Made by a program: the position numbers and the translations under genes. A stretch of DNA of 55,560 nucleotides from Proteobacteria bacterium bin106 (GTDB lineage: Bacteria; Bdellovibrionota_B; Oligoflexia; Oligoflexales; Bin106): positions 1-55,560 of the forward strand of contig MPNI01000015.1 of the NCBI GenBank assembly GCA_002238945.1, read 5' to 3'. Positions 18,491 through 28,290 of the stretch are shown here, piece after piece. Below the pieces are notes generated by a model. It was given only the letters and a program-made list of their open reading frames with translations. It was not told where the DNA came from and did no database searches. Position 1 is the first letter of the stretch. Every line of letters begins with the position of its first letter.

Positions 18491-21400
18491 TTATGGTAAT
18501 GTTACCTTGTTTTGGTTTTGTTCGTAGTAGGATTTAACAAAACGAAGCTCTGTGTTATAGCTAGGAAAGTCTTCTGGCGAATAAGCTTGCCCTGAATGGA
18601 AAAAATAAAAGAATTTATACTTCAGTAAATCAAGCAACTTAAAAAACTTAGTATGAGTTTTTAAGTTATATTGGTCTACAAAAAGAGTATAGGATATTTT
18701 TTCTTCAGTAAGCAAGTACATGATAAACACATGTTTTTCAAAAGAAGTGGTGAGTACTTGCTCTTCAAATCGCCCATACCCTTCTTCATTGAGATAAGGA
18801 AGCCCTACAGCAACAAACTTCTTTAATCTTTTTGATTGCTTAATGAGAAACACTATCTCCGCTAGGGAATGAGATTCATAAAGATCCGTGATTTCTGAGG
18901 GAGTTGATAACCAGCTTACTTGGCGAAGTCCTTGTTGTAAAGAGCTTGTATCTTCATGATCTGAAGTCGCTTGTCTATAGTACTCTTTAAGAGGTGATAA
19001 TTCATTTGTAATAACGGTATGCTGTAAGATTTGAAAACCTTTTGATGGTTCTGGAATCTGACCAGAATGAAAGAAATAAAATATCCTGTGCTTTAGCAAA
19101 TCAGTAAGACGATAAAATCGATCATGATGATCTAAGTTATATTTCATTATAAAATATTTATAGGTAGATTTATTAATTCCAAGCAAATAACCGATAAACA
19201 AGTCTTTTTCAAAAGAGGTCGTAAGTACTTGCTCTTCAAATATCTCATAGTTTTCTTCATTGAGATAAGGTAGTTCTGCAGCGATAATCTCTTGTAGCTT
19301 TTTGGATTTTTTCATCAAAATCACCATTTCAGCCAGAGTATAGGATTCATATAAATCAACAATCTTGGATGGAGCAGACGATGACCAACTCACTTGGCGA
19401 CGTTTATGATTCACTGATTGGTGCAATCTTTGTTCATAGTAAGATTGAAAAAACCGGTATTCATTCTCTGCTCTTTCAATCTCTTCTTCAAGCGGCATCT
19501 GTCCTAAATGGAAAAAATAAAATATTTTATACTTCAGTAAATTCGTGAGACGGTAGAATTTGTAACTATTTTCCAAATTATATTGATTGATAAAATATTT
19601 CGGTTTCAGATTATTGCTGTCAAGCAAGTAACTTATAAACACATGTTTTTCAAAAGGAGTAGTAAGCACTTGCTCTTCAAATGGTTCGTAGCCTTCTTCT
19701 GTCAGATAAGGCAAGTTTAATGTAGTAACTTCTTTTAATTTTTTGGATTTTTTAATAAGAAGAATTTTCGTTATCAATGATATTTTCTTGAGATCTGCTC
19801 TTGGTGTATCATTTTTGTGAGAACTTAAAACATTAGCAGAGAGAATATTTTTTTCATATAAATATCTTCTTAGTGCTCCTAACAAAGCAAAGAAAACTTC
19901 TCTGCGATTATCCATTTGACCGCCAATGCGTTTAAAGACAATGGCGCGATTTTTTTTATAAATTTTCTTTGTATTGAGAAAATCTATAATATAACGAGGC
20001 TGTATCAGTGACCACTCCTCAGGTGAGAAGTTAAAAGAAATATGATTTAGCATCAATGGCTCTAGAAGATTTTTGATATCTTTTGAAGATAGGCTTAGAA
20101 ATCTTTTTTCTATTTCAGCAAGATTACTTTCTTTAGCAGATAAAAGCCAGTTATAAAGAGGCTGATCTTTTTTCTTTGAGACTTTAGTCGAAGAAATAGG
20201 CTCTTTTTTTGGCTTTGTCTTGTTTGGAGTAACTGGACTATCATCTTTTGAAGTATCATTTACCCGAGAATGATCCTTTTTTTCTGACGCTTTAGCTAAA
20301 GAAACATGATCTTTTTTTGGCTTTGTCTTATTTAGAATAACCGGGTTGTCATCTTCTAGAATATCTTTTGCGATTTTGCTTAAAATTTCCTGTTTGCGAT
20401 GAATCACTTGAGAGTGACTCAGATGATAGATGCTAGCGATCCTCTCTTCAGATGTTTGATCAAGATTTAAAATTAGGGATAATAAAATATGAAGAGCCAG
20501 TGGTTGTTTCTTGAGCTCATTAAGATAATTCTGTAACTCTATCACTTCTTCCATATCTGATTCAGGACTCATATAATCACTTGTTAGTACAATATTGTCC
20601 TTTTGTTGTGACTCAGATCGGACATATATTTGTTTTTTTAATTGCGCATATAATTCATTTCCATTAAATTGATTGCTATACTGCGTTAACTCTGGGAGAC
20701 TAAGAAGATCATCTATGGTTATTTGTTTGCTTAAATGCTCTAAAATATTCATGAGAGTATTGAGGTATACTACGGCATTATGAGAATCAAAAACAAGCTG
20801 GAGAGCTCTTTTAACTAGTTTGGTGCTATGTGCTATAACACTGGGATGCCAGTGAGCAAGCAAAGACTTAATAAGGCTATTTCTCTGATCAAAAATTTGA
20901 AGATATACCAACCAGTAAATTGACTTGTCTTTTAAAAAATGTTTTTCGAATAAACGTAATTTTGAGTAACTGAGCTCAAATTCTAAAGATAGCTGGGTAA
21001 AATCAAGGATCATGGCTACACGTGAATTCGTCAAATTCAATCGTTTATAGTTGGTAATCAACGTCTGAATTTGATTCTTCATCTCTTGTTGATTTTGAGA
21101 TGATAATACCAATGGATCCTCTGCTTGAGCATCAAGTAAACGAAGCAGCTCATTTTCAAGTTGTTTTTGCATCATATTATACTCGGTGTTTGAAATCTGA
21201 TTGCGAGCATAAACTGCTGAGGGCTGGAAGCTTCCGTAGTGCAGTATATTAATCAAAAAGATATCCCAATGAACAGGATCTACCAGAAAGCGTTCTGTAA
21301 AGGAATATAGTCCACCTATCATGCTAGGTTGCCATAACATTTCTGACTTTGAGCTAAACCAATATTTGAGCCTAGACTCCACTTCTGGAAGCATAGAGTC

Positions 21401-23605
21401 TTTATAAAGATCCCGTAGCTCATTTGTTGATAAAAAGCTCTTTTTTTTGATGTTACTCTCTGCTGTATTATGGCGTAAGCTTGATAGCAAATGCGTTTTA
21501 ATCTTCTTATTCATGTTGTCATAGGTCTTTTGAACTGTTTCTTCTGGCAGCTTATGAAGCATAGCAATATAGGAAAGAGTGGCCTGATCTAAGTTCATAA
21601 AGATACTAAGAAAAATTCTAAAAGATAACGAGTTTTCTTTGGTAAGATTGATAAGATTATGATAGTCTCTTTTGCTCATAAAGCTTTCTACTTTTAAGAG
21701 TTGATGATTACCTTCTAACACCCTCGAAACAAGATGTCCTAACACATGTTGAGGTGTCATTTCATTAAAACGACGTATTAATGTATGAGGTGATTGGATC
21801 TTAACTTGAACGACTTGACTTTGAGATAACACTTCTATTAACTGAGAATTTCTACTAAAATCAGCATCTTTTATGTGACTAAACTTTAAAAAAATATTGC
21901 CAATATCTTTGGTTAGAGACATTACTTCAATGGGGTCCATATCAAATGTATCAGAGAATTGATATGAAGACATTCCACCCAAACCAAGCACTTGAGATAA
22001 ATAGAGAGCCTTTATTTTGGGATACATCTGTGGCATCATAGAAAATGATGCCATATGAATGTGATCCACAGAAGCTTTCTGAATTATGGGATTTAAGTGA
22101 TCATTAACATCTGAATAGAGCAGCAAAATAAGCTCTTCGTAGGCAGCCTCTGATGAGGCGGGTATATTCACATCTTTATAGGCGCCTAAAACATTAGGGA
22201 AGAAAATATTTTGTTCATATAGATACTCTCTTATTTCTCCTAGCAAATCAAAAAAAGCACCCATACGATTATCTTGTCCACCGCCTATGCGTCTAAAAAA
22301 AGTAGCGCGATTTTTTCCATGAATTTTTTTTGCATTGAGAAAATCTATAATATAACGAGGCTGTATCAGTGACCACTCTGTATGGGAAAAATTGAGAGGA
22401 GTATGCTTTAGCGTCAATGGCTCTAGAAGATTTCTGAGATCTCTTGAAGATAGGTCGAGAATTTTTTCTTCTATTTCAGCAAGATTGTCTTCTTTAGCTG
22501 ATAGAAGCCACTTATGAATAGGACGTATCGAGATAAGATTTTTTATGTTCTTAAGTATCTGTGATCGGATAAAATTAAGCTCTTGTGGTCTGACGACAAA
22601 ATGCTCTGCTATTTTTTCTGGTATATAAGAACCTAATTTTAAAATATCTGCCATAAACACATATATTTCAGCAGCGCTATTTGCTTGATTATTCACAAAA
22701 TGATAAACAAGCCTTCTTCCCCATCGTGAGATCTGTTCTGGTTCAAGAAATGATTTCGATGTAGGATCATAAACTTGTGCTAGAGCTTTTTGAATATTTT
22801 GATTGGTCATTTTAACAAAGTCAGAAATGATAGCTTCATGATCTTCTATTTGAAAAAACAAGGAAGCATCACTATGCTTGTTAATGGCTTTAAGTACAAG
22901 ATTTTTAGCTTCTTGCTCTTGCTCTCGCTCAATTTGACGATCTGTTAACAAGTACTCTTTTTCATGATGATGCTCTTGCTTTTTCAAAGGGGCTCCCATC
23001 ATAGCAGGCTCTTCATCTTGAGGATTCCGGTCTGTGTTAGCAGAGTCATTAATAGATTCAGGTGTCTCATTAAAAATGAGATCCTTATCACCTTCAAGCT
23101 GCATGTTAAGTGTGCCACCACTCCAAGAACCTCCAGATGCAAGATCATGTGACAGTTTTTGCCATACTGTATATGTAACTCCGGTGACGGTCACAAGTGT
23201 AGGCAATAGATATTTTTGTATTCTTGCTGGAAGTTTGCGGTAAATATTCCAAATAAAATGACCAGATGCCCTATATTTTTGCTGCTGTAAAACAGCTGCC
23301 CCAAGAGCACCGGCGTAGAAGGTATTTTGATGTATTATTAATGACTGAGAAGAATCTTCAGATGCCTCTAAATCTCGTATTAAAGACTCACCTAGCACAG
23401 GCTTGGTATAAAGTCCTGCGAGAAGAAAAAGGATCATAAAAATAGACACAAGAAAGCGAAACGTACGACTAAAGACAATGTTATGCAAAAAGAAAGTCGA
23501 AGAAGAGATGTCATCACCTTTAAGAGATGAGGTAAATAGCCATGATTGATGACTTTGCCAGTCTAAGTCACTGTTGCATTCTCCTTTGCGCACCTTTCCA
23601 TCCAT
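18491..23605 (-). CDS. Giant membrane-anchored repeat protein of unknown function
   Basis: About 1,700 residues. The N-terminus has one membrane segment (FRFLVSIFMILFLLAGLY); the rest is helical, soluble and built of repeats. One module of about 110 residues (WLLSAKE..NLAEIE ... SLIQPRYIIDFLN ... RIGG) occurs twice, at about 22185-22515 and 19830-20158. A second module (FEEQVLTT.FEK ... YFI.QYNL ... LLK.KIFYFFH.GQ) occurs three times at the C-terminus (about 19450-19800, 19000-19370, 18500-18890). Between them, segments such as TSEERIASIYHLSHSQVIHR (near 20430) look like helix-turn-helix units of the sigma-70 region 4 kind. A Lys/Pro-rich linker with repeated NKTKPKK lies at about 20160-20350. 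The start at 23605 follows AGGA by 9 nt; an ATG at 23659 and a TTG at 23710 are alternatives. It converges with the PBP gene. Confidence 0.8.
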   Translation of the reverse strand: MDGKVRKGECNSDLDWQSHQSWLFTSSLKGDDISSSTFFLHNIVFSRTFRFLVSIFMILFLLAGLYTKPVLGESLIRDLEASEDSSQSLIIHQNTFYAGALGAAVLQQQKYRASGHFIWNIYRKLPARIQKYLLPTLVTVTGVTYTVWQKLSHDLASGGSWSGGTLNMQLEGDKDLIFNETPESINDSANTDRNPQDEEPAMMGAPLKKQEHHHEKEYLLTDRQIEREQEQEAKNLVLKAINKHSDASLFFQIEDHEAIISDFVKMTNQNIQKALAQVYDPTSKSFLEPEQISRWGRRLVYHFVNNQANSAAEIYVFMADILKLGSYIPEKIAEHFVVRPQELNFIRSQILKNIKNLISIRPIHKWLLSAKEDNLAEIEEKILDLSSRDLRNLLEPLTLKHTPLNFSHTEWSLIQPRYIIDFLNAKKIHGKNRATFFRRIGGGQDNRMGAFFDLLGEIREYLYEQNIFFPNVLGAYKDVNIPASSEAAYEELILLLYSDVNDHLNPIIQKASVDHIHMASFSMMPQMYPKIKALYLSQVLGLGGMSSYQFSDTFDMDPIEVMSLTKDIGNIFLKFSHIKDADFSRNSQLIEVLSQSQVVQVKIQSPHTLIRRFNEMTPQHVLGHLVSRVLEGNHQLLKVESFMSKRDYHNLINLTKENSLSFRIFLSIFMNLDQATLSYIAMLHKLPEETVQKTYDNMNKKIKTHLLSSLRHNTAESNIKKKSFLSTNELRDLYKDSMLPEVESRLKYWFSSKSEMLWQPSMIGGLYSFTERFLVDPVHWDIFLINILHYGSFQPSAVYARNQISNTEYNMMQKQLENELLRLLDAQAEDPLVLSSQNQQEMKNQIQTLITNYKRLNLTNSRVAMILDFTQLSLEFELSYSKLRLFEKHFLKDKSIYWLVYLQIFDQRNSLIKSLLAHWHPSVIAHSTKLVKRALQLVFDSHNAVVYLNTLMNILEHLSKQITIDDLLSLPELTQYSNQFNGNELYAQLKKQIYVRSESQQKDNIVLTSDYMSPESDMEEVIELQNYLNELKKQPLALHILLSLILNLDQTSEERIASIYHLSHSQVIHRKQEILSKIAKDILEDDNPVILNKTKPKKDHVSLAKASEKKDHSRVNDTSKDDSPVTPNKTKPKKEPISSTKVSKKKDQPLYNWLLSAKESNLAEIEKRFLSLSSKDIKNLLEPLMLNHISFNFSPEEWSLIQPRYIIDFLNTKKIYKKNRAIVFKRIGGQMDNRREVFFALLGALRRYLYEKNILSANVLSSHKNDTPRADLKKISLITKILLIKKSKKLKEVTTLNLPYLTEEGYEPFEEQVLTTPFEKHVFISYLLDSNNLKPKYFINQYNLENSYKFYRLTNLLKYKIFYFFHLGQMPLEEEIERAENEYRFFQSYYEQRLHQSVNHKRRQVSWSSSAPSKIVDLYESYTLAEMVILMKKSKKLQEIIAAELPYLNEENYEIFEEQVLTTSFEKDLFIGYLLGINKSTYKYFIMKYNLDHHDRFYRLTDLLKHRIFYFFHSGQIPEPSKGFQILQHTVITNELSPLKEYYRQATSDHEDTSSLQQGLRQVSWLSTPSEITDLYESHSLAEIVFLIKQSKRLKKFVAVGLPYLNEEGYGRFEEQVLTTSFEKHVFIMYLLTEEKISYTLFVDQYNLKTHTKFFKLLDLLKYKFFYFFHSGQAYSPEDFPSYNTELRFVKSYYEQNQNKVTLP

Positions 23606-23714
23606 AATTATTTTTCCTGTACTTAAGCCATCTTTGGTTTCATGCATTGGAGTCCGCATCTTGTGTTTATTGCTCACTGAAATGAAAGTAAACAACACCA
23701 AATCCTTCAAAGTG

Positions 23715-23965
23715 GTGTCTGTTAATGTAGTGGTATATCAATCATTGTGCTTGCACTCCTCATTACTGCCATTGCCTTTCACTGGTGCCATAAAATACGG
23801 AAAGCATTGAATGTTTTAACAGAACACAAGAAGCTTATTTTAGACAAAGTCTTAGATAAAGTCTTAGATAGGTCTTTAGGGTCTTAGATAGGCTCTTAGA
23901 TGGAGTGATGGAGGCAGATGAAACCTGGCTTCTTCTAAGCTTTAAAGAAAAGTTTTTTTGCCCTT
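23715..23965 (+). mobile_element. IS1595-family relic with internal deletion
   Basis: The left part (CTGTTAATGTAGTGG then CATTGTGCTTGCA) resembles the left end of the intact element at 32110. From about 23768 the sequence aligns with the middle of that element's transposase gene: TAAAATACGGAAAGC, then ATTGAATGTTTTAACAGAA, then GCAGATGAAACCTGGCTTCT. The intervening N-terminal coding part is missing. Where the intact copy has TTTTAGATGG, this relic carries an expanded array of TCTTAGATA-like units (about 23840-23902). It lies just upstream of the giant gene and could influence its promoter. Confidence 0.75.
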
Positions 23966-24109
23966 TATGATGCCTTCACCTCAATTACGATGTACACTTT
24001 TTTAAAGCTTCTTATCAATAATCATATCCTTCTACTTTTACCATTGTTAGTGATATTCAGACCTCACAAAAGGTCTGTTCAAGTCTTTTAACATTTTTTT
24101 GTTCATTTA

Positions 24110-24325
24110 TCTATAGGATTTTCTTTTAAAAATGATGGGATGGATTAATGATGTGATCAATCACGGTTTATCACAACATGAGCCATTCCCAGTACCTTCT
24201 TTAGTTAACCTCACTTTCAAGCAAGGCTTGAAAGTAGCTTCAGAGTACGTATCGCATTTGGAAGTTATCGCTAATGAGGGTATCTCGTTTGGTGAGTTTC
24301 TTTAAAAAACAAGTACTTATACTTG
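24110..24325 (-). pseudogene. istB (IS21-family helper ATPase) relic
   Basis: On the minus strand this aligns with the better preserved relic at 53401-53705. Shared stretches include AAGTACTTGT followed by AAACTCACCAA, GCGATAACTTCCAAATG versus GCGATGACTTTGGACTACAAATG (the DDFG Walker B region), GATACGTACTCTGAAGCTACTTTC, CCGTGATTGAT and CATTAATCCATCCCATCAT. Many stops and indels make it non-coding. The DNA from 23966 to 24109 and from 24326 to 24420 shows nothing recognisable. Confidence 0.7.
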
Positions 24326-24420
24326 AAGTTCTATGAAAGAAACTCAATCACTTTAGGATGATGATTTATCAGATTGTTCAATACCAAGATATAGCTATTT
24401 TCATGAGAATGATTTTGAGA

Positions 24421-24708
24421 TTATTTGGAGCTGATCATAGCTAAAACGTTTTTATGTATGGATTTGATAGTGTGAGGTTTGCAGCCTTTTTTTTCGAGGT
24501 AATGGCTGGTGGCTTCTGCAATGATCAAATAAAGTCGGATATGATCACCTTGAGATTTTTTTAACCAAATACGGACAATTTCATGATCTTCATAAGGAAG
24601 AAAAGTATTGTTAATAGTGGTTTCAAGGATAAACTCTACGGTATCTTTAAAAAGATCTTCACAAGGATGGGAAGACGAGGTGTTATTGGAAAGATAAGAT
24701 TGTGACAT
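24421..24708 (-). CDS. Small hypothetical protein (95 aa)
   Basis: The frame encodes a polar, mostly helical protein (DLFKDTVEFILETTINNTFL ... IWLKKSQGDHIRLYLIIAEA ... HTIKSIHKNVLAMISSK) with no signal peptide or membrane segment. The composition looks protein-like, and no overlapping gene competes for the region, which argues for a real gene. There is no obvious ribosome site before the ATG at 24708. It lies 166 nt downstream of the ClpP-like gene on the same strand. I do not recognise the family. Confidence 0.5.
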   Translation of the reverse strand: MSQSYLSNNTSSSHPCEDLFKDTVEFILETTINNTFLPYEDHEIVRIWLKKSQGDHIRLYLIIAEATSHYLEKKGCKPHTIKSIHKNVLAMISSK

Positions 24709-24874
24709 GTTATAACTGATTCTATATGGTGTTGTATGGCCTGCCTAACTTGCTAGTTCAGGGAGTTTGTTTAACCGCGCAAGAGAAGTGAATGACACGA
24801 AAATAGGTGGATTTTTGCAAAACGCACCCAAGACGCACCAGATCTTAAAAAGCAAAGCTAAGCTTCGTGTTTTT

Positions 24875-25498
24875 TTATGGAAAATGCAAGTCACTTTTGT
24901 ATTCAATGATATTGGAGATGAGGCCGTATTCTTTGGCTTCTTTGGCATTCATCCAATAATCTCTAAGAGTGTCTTTTTCCACCTTTTTGACAGCTTGTTT
25001 GCATGCATGAGCAAGAATATGATTTAGCCTATCTCGTGTCTTGAGGATGTCATCGGCATGGATTTCTAGGTCAGAGGCTTGGCCTTGAATGCGTCCCATG
25101 ATCAAAGGTTGGTGGATAAGGAATTTGGTGTTTGGTAGAGAAAAACGCATTTCAGGATCTACGGCACAATTGATGATGGTTGCGATGCTGGCACATAATC
25201 CTGCGCTAATGACTGCAACAGGGCTATTGATAAAGCGAATGGTGTCATAGATGGCTAAGCCGCTATTGACTTCTCCACCGGGAGAGTTGATGAACAGTTG
25301 GATGGTTTTGTCATTTTCGTTATCCCATACTAACAGTTTCGTTATAGTATCTTCTGCGACTTTTGAATCAACACCACCTGAAATGAGACAGGTTCTTGTG
25401 TCAAATAACTTGTGCTGAAGAAGGTTGTCTTCCAGTGTTTTTTGCAAAGATGGGTTGGTTTCACTGAGAGTGCGGAGAGGTGTGGATATGTGTTTCAT
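24875..25498 (-). CDS. clpP: ClpP-family serine protease (divergent)
   Basis: ClpP forms a barrel-shaped peptidase that degrades proteins delivered by ClpX/ClpA-type unfoldases. The 207 residues include INSPGGEVNSGLAIYDTI (hairpin and oxyanion region), the nucleophile Ser 104 in AGLCASIATII, His 129 in TKFLIHQP, and Asp 180 in TLRDYWMNAKEAKEYGLI. The triad is therefore intact. The usual GQAASMG context around the serine is altered to GLCASIA, and the N-terminus lacks the common YSRLLKERI start. This suggests a second, specialised ClpP or a fast-evolving lineage. No clpX lies next to it; upstream on the same strand is the S41 protease homolog. Confidence 0.9.
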   Translation of the reverse strand: MKHISTPLRTLSETNPSLQKTLEDNLLQHKLFDTRTCLISGGVDSKVAEDTITKLLVWDNENDKTIQLFINSPGGEVNSGLAIYDTIRFINSPVAVISAGLCASIATIINCAVDPEMRFSLPNTKFLIHQPLIMGRIQGQASDLEIHADDILKTRDRLNHILAHACKQAVKKVEKDTLRDYWMNAKEAKEYGLISNIIEYKSDLHFP

Positions 25499-25625
25499 AG
25501 TGGTGTCCTGGCGGTTGTATGATATGAGTAAAGTCCTGTATAGAAATCATAGATGAGACTCTCTTCTATGATGATAGTCTTGGGTTAAAGTATCAGCAAA
25601 AGTATATCATAGACTCTTAAGGATC

Positions 25626-28040
25626 CTAGTCATTACTTGATTCTTCATCGGTTTGTGTAGGTTCTGTTGTTGTAAGATCTTCTGTTGCTGTGGGTGTTGT
25701 AGGTGTATTGGTACCTCTTGTGTCTTGTTCTTTGGTTTGGTTTGAGATCTCCATATAGTCATGGGCTATATGGAGAGCCTCTTTGAGTAGATAGTCATCT
25801 TCTCTCTTGGGTTGTTTGCCACTCAGAATACTTTTTTGATAATTGCGAAGAGAACGGAACTTCTCTTCAAGATTTTTATCCACTAAATCATATGGGCTAT
25901 TTGGAGAGGTATCGTCATCTTCTTGTTTTAATCCGAGTAGCTGTTCCAACGTTTGTTTCCAGCGTTGATTGAATGTATGAAGTGTTTCTAAGTCCTTGCT
26001 TTTTTTTGCCAGACGTTTTTGTGATTTGTTAACAAGACGTTCTATGACGGTTGGTTCTTGAAAGGAGAGATGGAGAGTTTTACTCGGGCTGACGGCGTTA
26101 TCTTCTTTGAGGAAGTAAGGATTTTTTCCTGAGAGAAGTAAAGAAAAATGGGCTAAAGGTGTAGGGATATGAATATTGGCATGGACTCCTTGATTTTCAA
26201 TGGAAGAGCCATCTGAGCCATAGAACCTTGCTGTGCTAAGAGAGATGCCGCCAAGACGAGGAGTGTAGCTATAGTGTGGATCGAGAACATTGGATAGATA
26301 GGAGTGAAGTAGAACATTAGATACTCCGGCAGTGGTTTTATCACCTACCACGAAGCCACGACGGTGCACTTGAATCGCTTGTACAAAGGCTTCGGCTGGG
26401 CCTGCTGTGAGAGCATCGACGAGTACTAACAAGGGAATATGTTGTGAGACATTGCCAATGCTCTGTTTGAGGGGCTGAGCTGATAGAGCATCATGTTCGC
26501 CGATGATTTGGAAAGGTGATGTGATGGGAATAAATAATTCTGCTAGTTCTTCAGCTTTTTCAATAAATCCTTTTGAGGTGGCACGTAAATCGATAATAAG
26601 AAAATCAATGTTTTTTTCAGCAAATTCATCAAGTCTCTTGGATGCATTTGTGACCACATCTTGATGTCCCCGTCTTGCTTGATCAGAGGTTGTGGCATAG
26701 AAAGCTGGGATATGAAGCAGTCCTACTGTGTAGTCACTGGTTAGTGAGACATTGTTATGAGCGGATGTGTCGGTTTTCTGTGTGGTTGTTTCATTTTCAT
26801 CTTCTAGTAGATCATTGAGCACAAGGGTGTCTGCATGAACGTTGTAGTTGAGATCCTTGGAATAAACTCGGTTTAGGCTGACTTTGAGCATTTGTGAGGA
26901 TTCTGTGGTCTGAGATTTGCGTAACACCGTAAGTTCTATGACACTGCCCACAGGACCTAGTAATTGAGAAAAAAAGTCTTGTGATGTGAGGTTTTTAAGA
27001 GAAGTGCTACGTGTTCGATCTGTATGGATAGACATCACCACATCTCCTACTTTTAACCCTGTTGTAAGGTTTGCAGTTGATGGAATACTTGTGACTACCA
27101 TTTCTCCTTTTTGTTCTTCGATAACAGCTTCTATGGTGCCCAATTGTGATGTGAGAGCTAAGTAGGAAGGATCAAAATCCATACGCTCTCTATAGGAGGA
27201 ATGTTTATCCAATGCTTTGAGAAAAGCATTCAGAAATATTCCATAAGCTTTGGAAGGTGAGATAGCAAGAATGTGATCACGTTGGATTTGAAAGGTTTTT
27301 TTCAGACGTGATCTCAGTTCTTTGTTTTCACCACTAATGGAAAATAAATTGGAGGCAGCAAAAATTTTAGCTGCTAAGTAAGCAGATAAATGATCATCAA
27401 GCTCTTGATCGCTGGCACTGAAAGGTTGGCTAGAAGAAATATCTAAGGTGCCACGTGTTCGGAAATCAAAGGATCTTACAGGGTTTACTTGCAAGCTACC
27501 TTCTGCTTTTTTCAAAAGAATATCATAACTTTGCGTAGCTTGTTCTTTCCAAAAACTCACAATTTCACCAATAAATGTGCACTCTCCCATTTCGATATAA
27601 CTGGCTATCTTTTTACTATAAACGTCTGCAAGCTCTTCAATATGATCCTGATGGAAGGCTATGCGATGAGGATCTAGGGAGGAGATAAATTCAAAGAAGA
27701 CATCTTTGCTAAAAGTCTTATTAATCTGTGGTTCATCTTCACTGTTTTTGGGGTATTGCTGTAAAAACAGATTGCCAAGAGAGTACACAGTTTGACATGT
27801 GAGCTGGCTAACACGTGGCTTAGCTTCTTGGGCTTTTTCGTCCATTACCATAGGAGCTATTTGTTGTTGTTGAGATGGTTCAGAAAATGAGGTTGTAGTA
27901 GAACTACTTCCCCATGACTCGCAGGCTACATGAATCATCATCACCATCAATACAGCACAGGTCTCAGTAACCTTACAGAAGTTTTGCCAAATTGATGATA
28001 AAGATTTGAAGTAACCCACTGATAATAAGATGATTTTCAT
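25626..28040 (-). CDS. S41-family (Prc/Tsp-like) protein, catalytic residues apparently lost
   Basis: The 804-residue protein has the Tsp layout: an N-terminal signal/anchor with a Cys (MIHVACES), a helical N-domain beginning TCQTVYSLGNLFLQQ, a PDZ domain (about 300-380, GTIEAVIEEQKGEMVVTSI ... GLKVGDVVMSI), the S41 core (VGLLHIPAFY ... DFLIIDLRATSKGF), and a C-terminal helical extension. In active enzymes the nucleophile lies in SASASE and the general base in TFGKG. Here the matching stretches read LTAGPAEAF and DKTTAGVSN: both Ser and Lys appear to be Gly. It may be a scaffold or substrate-binding pseudoprotease. The tail after 770 is Thr/Pro/Glu-rich and disordered. It precedes clpP on the same strand. 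Confidence 0.88.
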   Translation of the reverse strand: MKIILLSVGYFKSLSSIWQNFCKVTETCAVLMVMMIHVACESWGSSSTTTSFSEPSQQQQIAPMVMDEKAQEAKPRVSQLTCQTVYSLGNLFLQQYPKNSEDEPQINKTFSKDVFFEFISSLDPHRIAFHQDHIEELADVYSKKIASYIEMGECTFIGEIVSFWKEQATQSYDILLKKAEGSLQVNPVRSFDFRTRGTLDISSSQPFSASDQELDDHLSAYLAAKIFAASNLFSISGENKELRSRLKKTFQIQRDHILAISPSKAYGIFLNAFLKALDKHSSYRERMDFDPSYLALTSQLGTIEAVIEEQKGEMVVTSIPSTANLTTGLKVGDVVMSIHTDRTRSTSLKNLTSQDFFSQLLGPVGSVIELTVLRKSQTTESSQMLKVSLNRVYSKDLNYNVHADTLVLNDLLEDENETTTQKTDTSAHNNVSLTSDYTVGLLHIPAFYATTSDQARRGHQDVVTNASKRLDEFAEKNIDFLIIDLRATSKGFIEKAEELAELFIPITSPFQIIGEHDALSAQPLKQSIGNVSQHIPLLVLVDALTAGPAEAFVQAIQVHRRGFVVGDKTTAGVSNVLLHSYLSNVLDPHYSYTPRLGGISLSTARFYGSDGSSIENQGVHANIHIPTPLAHFSLLLSGKNPYFLKEDNAVSPSKTLHLSFQEPTVIERLVNKSQKRLAKKSKDLETLHTFNQRWKQTLEQLLGLKQEDDDTSPNSPYDLVDKNLEEKFRSLRNYQKSILSGKQPKREDDYLLKEALHIAHDYMEISNQTKEQDTRGTNTPTTPTATEDLTTTEPTQTDEESSND

Positions 28041-28050
28041 ATGTTACCTA

Positions 28051-28090
28051 ATGTGATGAGAGGTGATGAGAGGTGATGAGATGTGATGGG
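28051..28090. repeat. 10-nt tandem repeat upstream of the S41 gene
   Basis: Four units of AGGTGATGAG-type sequence (two exact, two with small changes) sit 10 nt upstream of the S41 start codon, in its probable leader or promoter. A further GTGAGCTA-type repeat lies at about 28265-28310 near the end of the CAP-protein gene. Confidence 0.7.
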
Positions 28091-28290
28091 TTAGTGTGTT
28101 GTTTATGTTTGATGTTTCAAAGTTTGTCCATGCATCGGAGTCTTTGAGAGAAATTTGATGGGTCATAGCTTTTATGTTGGTGATATAAGGTGTGTTGCTT
28201 AAAGTGAGATGTTTATAGCTCATGGAGTAGAGTTATAAAGGAGACCAAGCAACAAAGAAATGGGAGGGTGTAGTGAGCTAGAGTGGTGAG

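Noticed and set aside
24745-25027. Short frames downstream of clpP on both strands
   Set aside because: They overlap the clpP 3' end and each other and contain no recognisable protein sequence.
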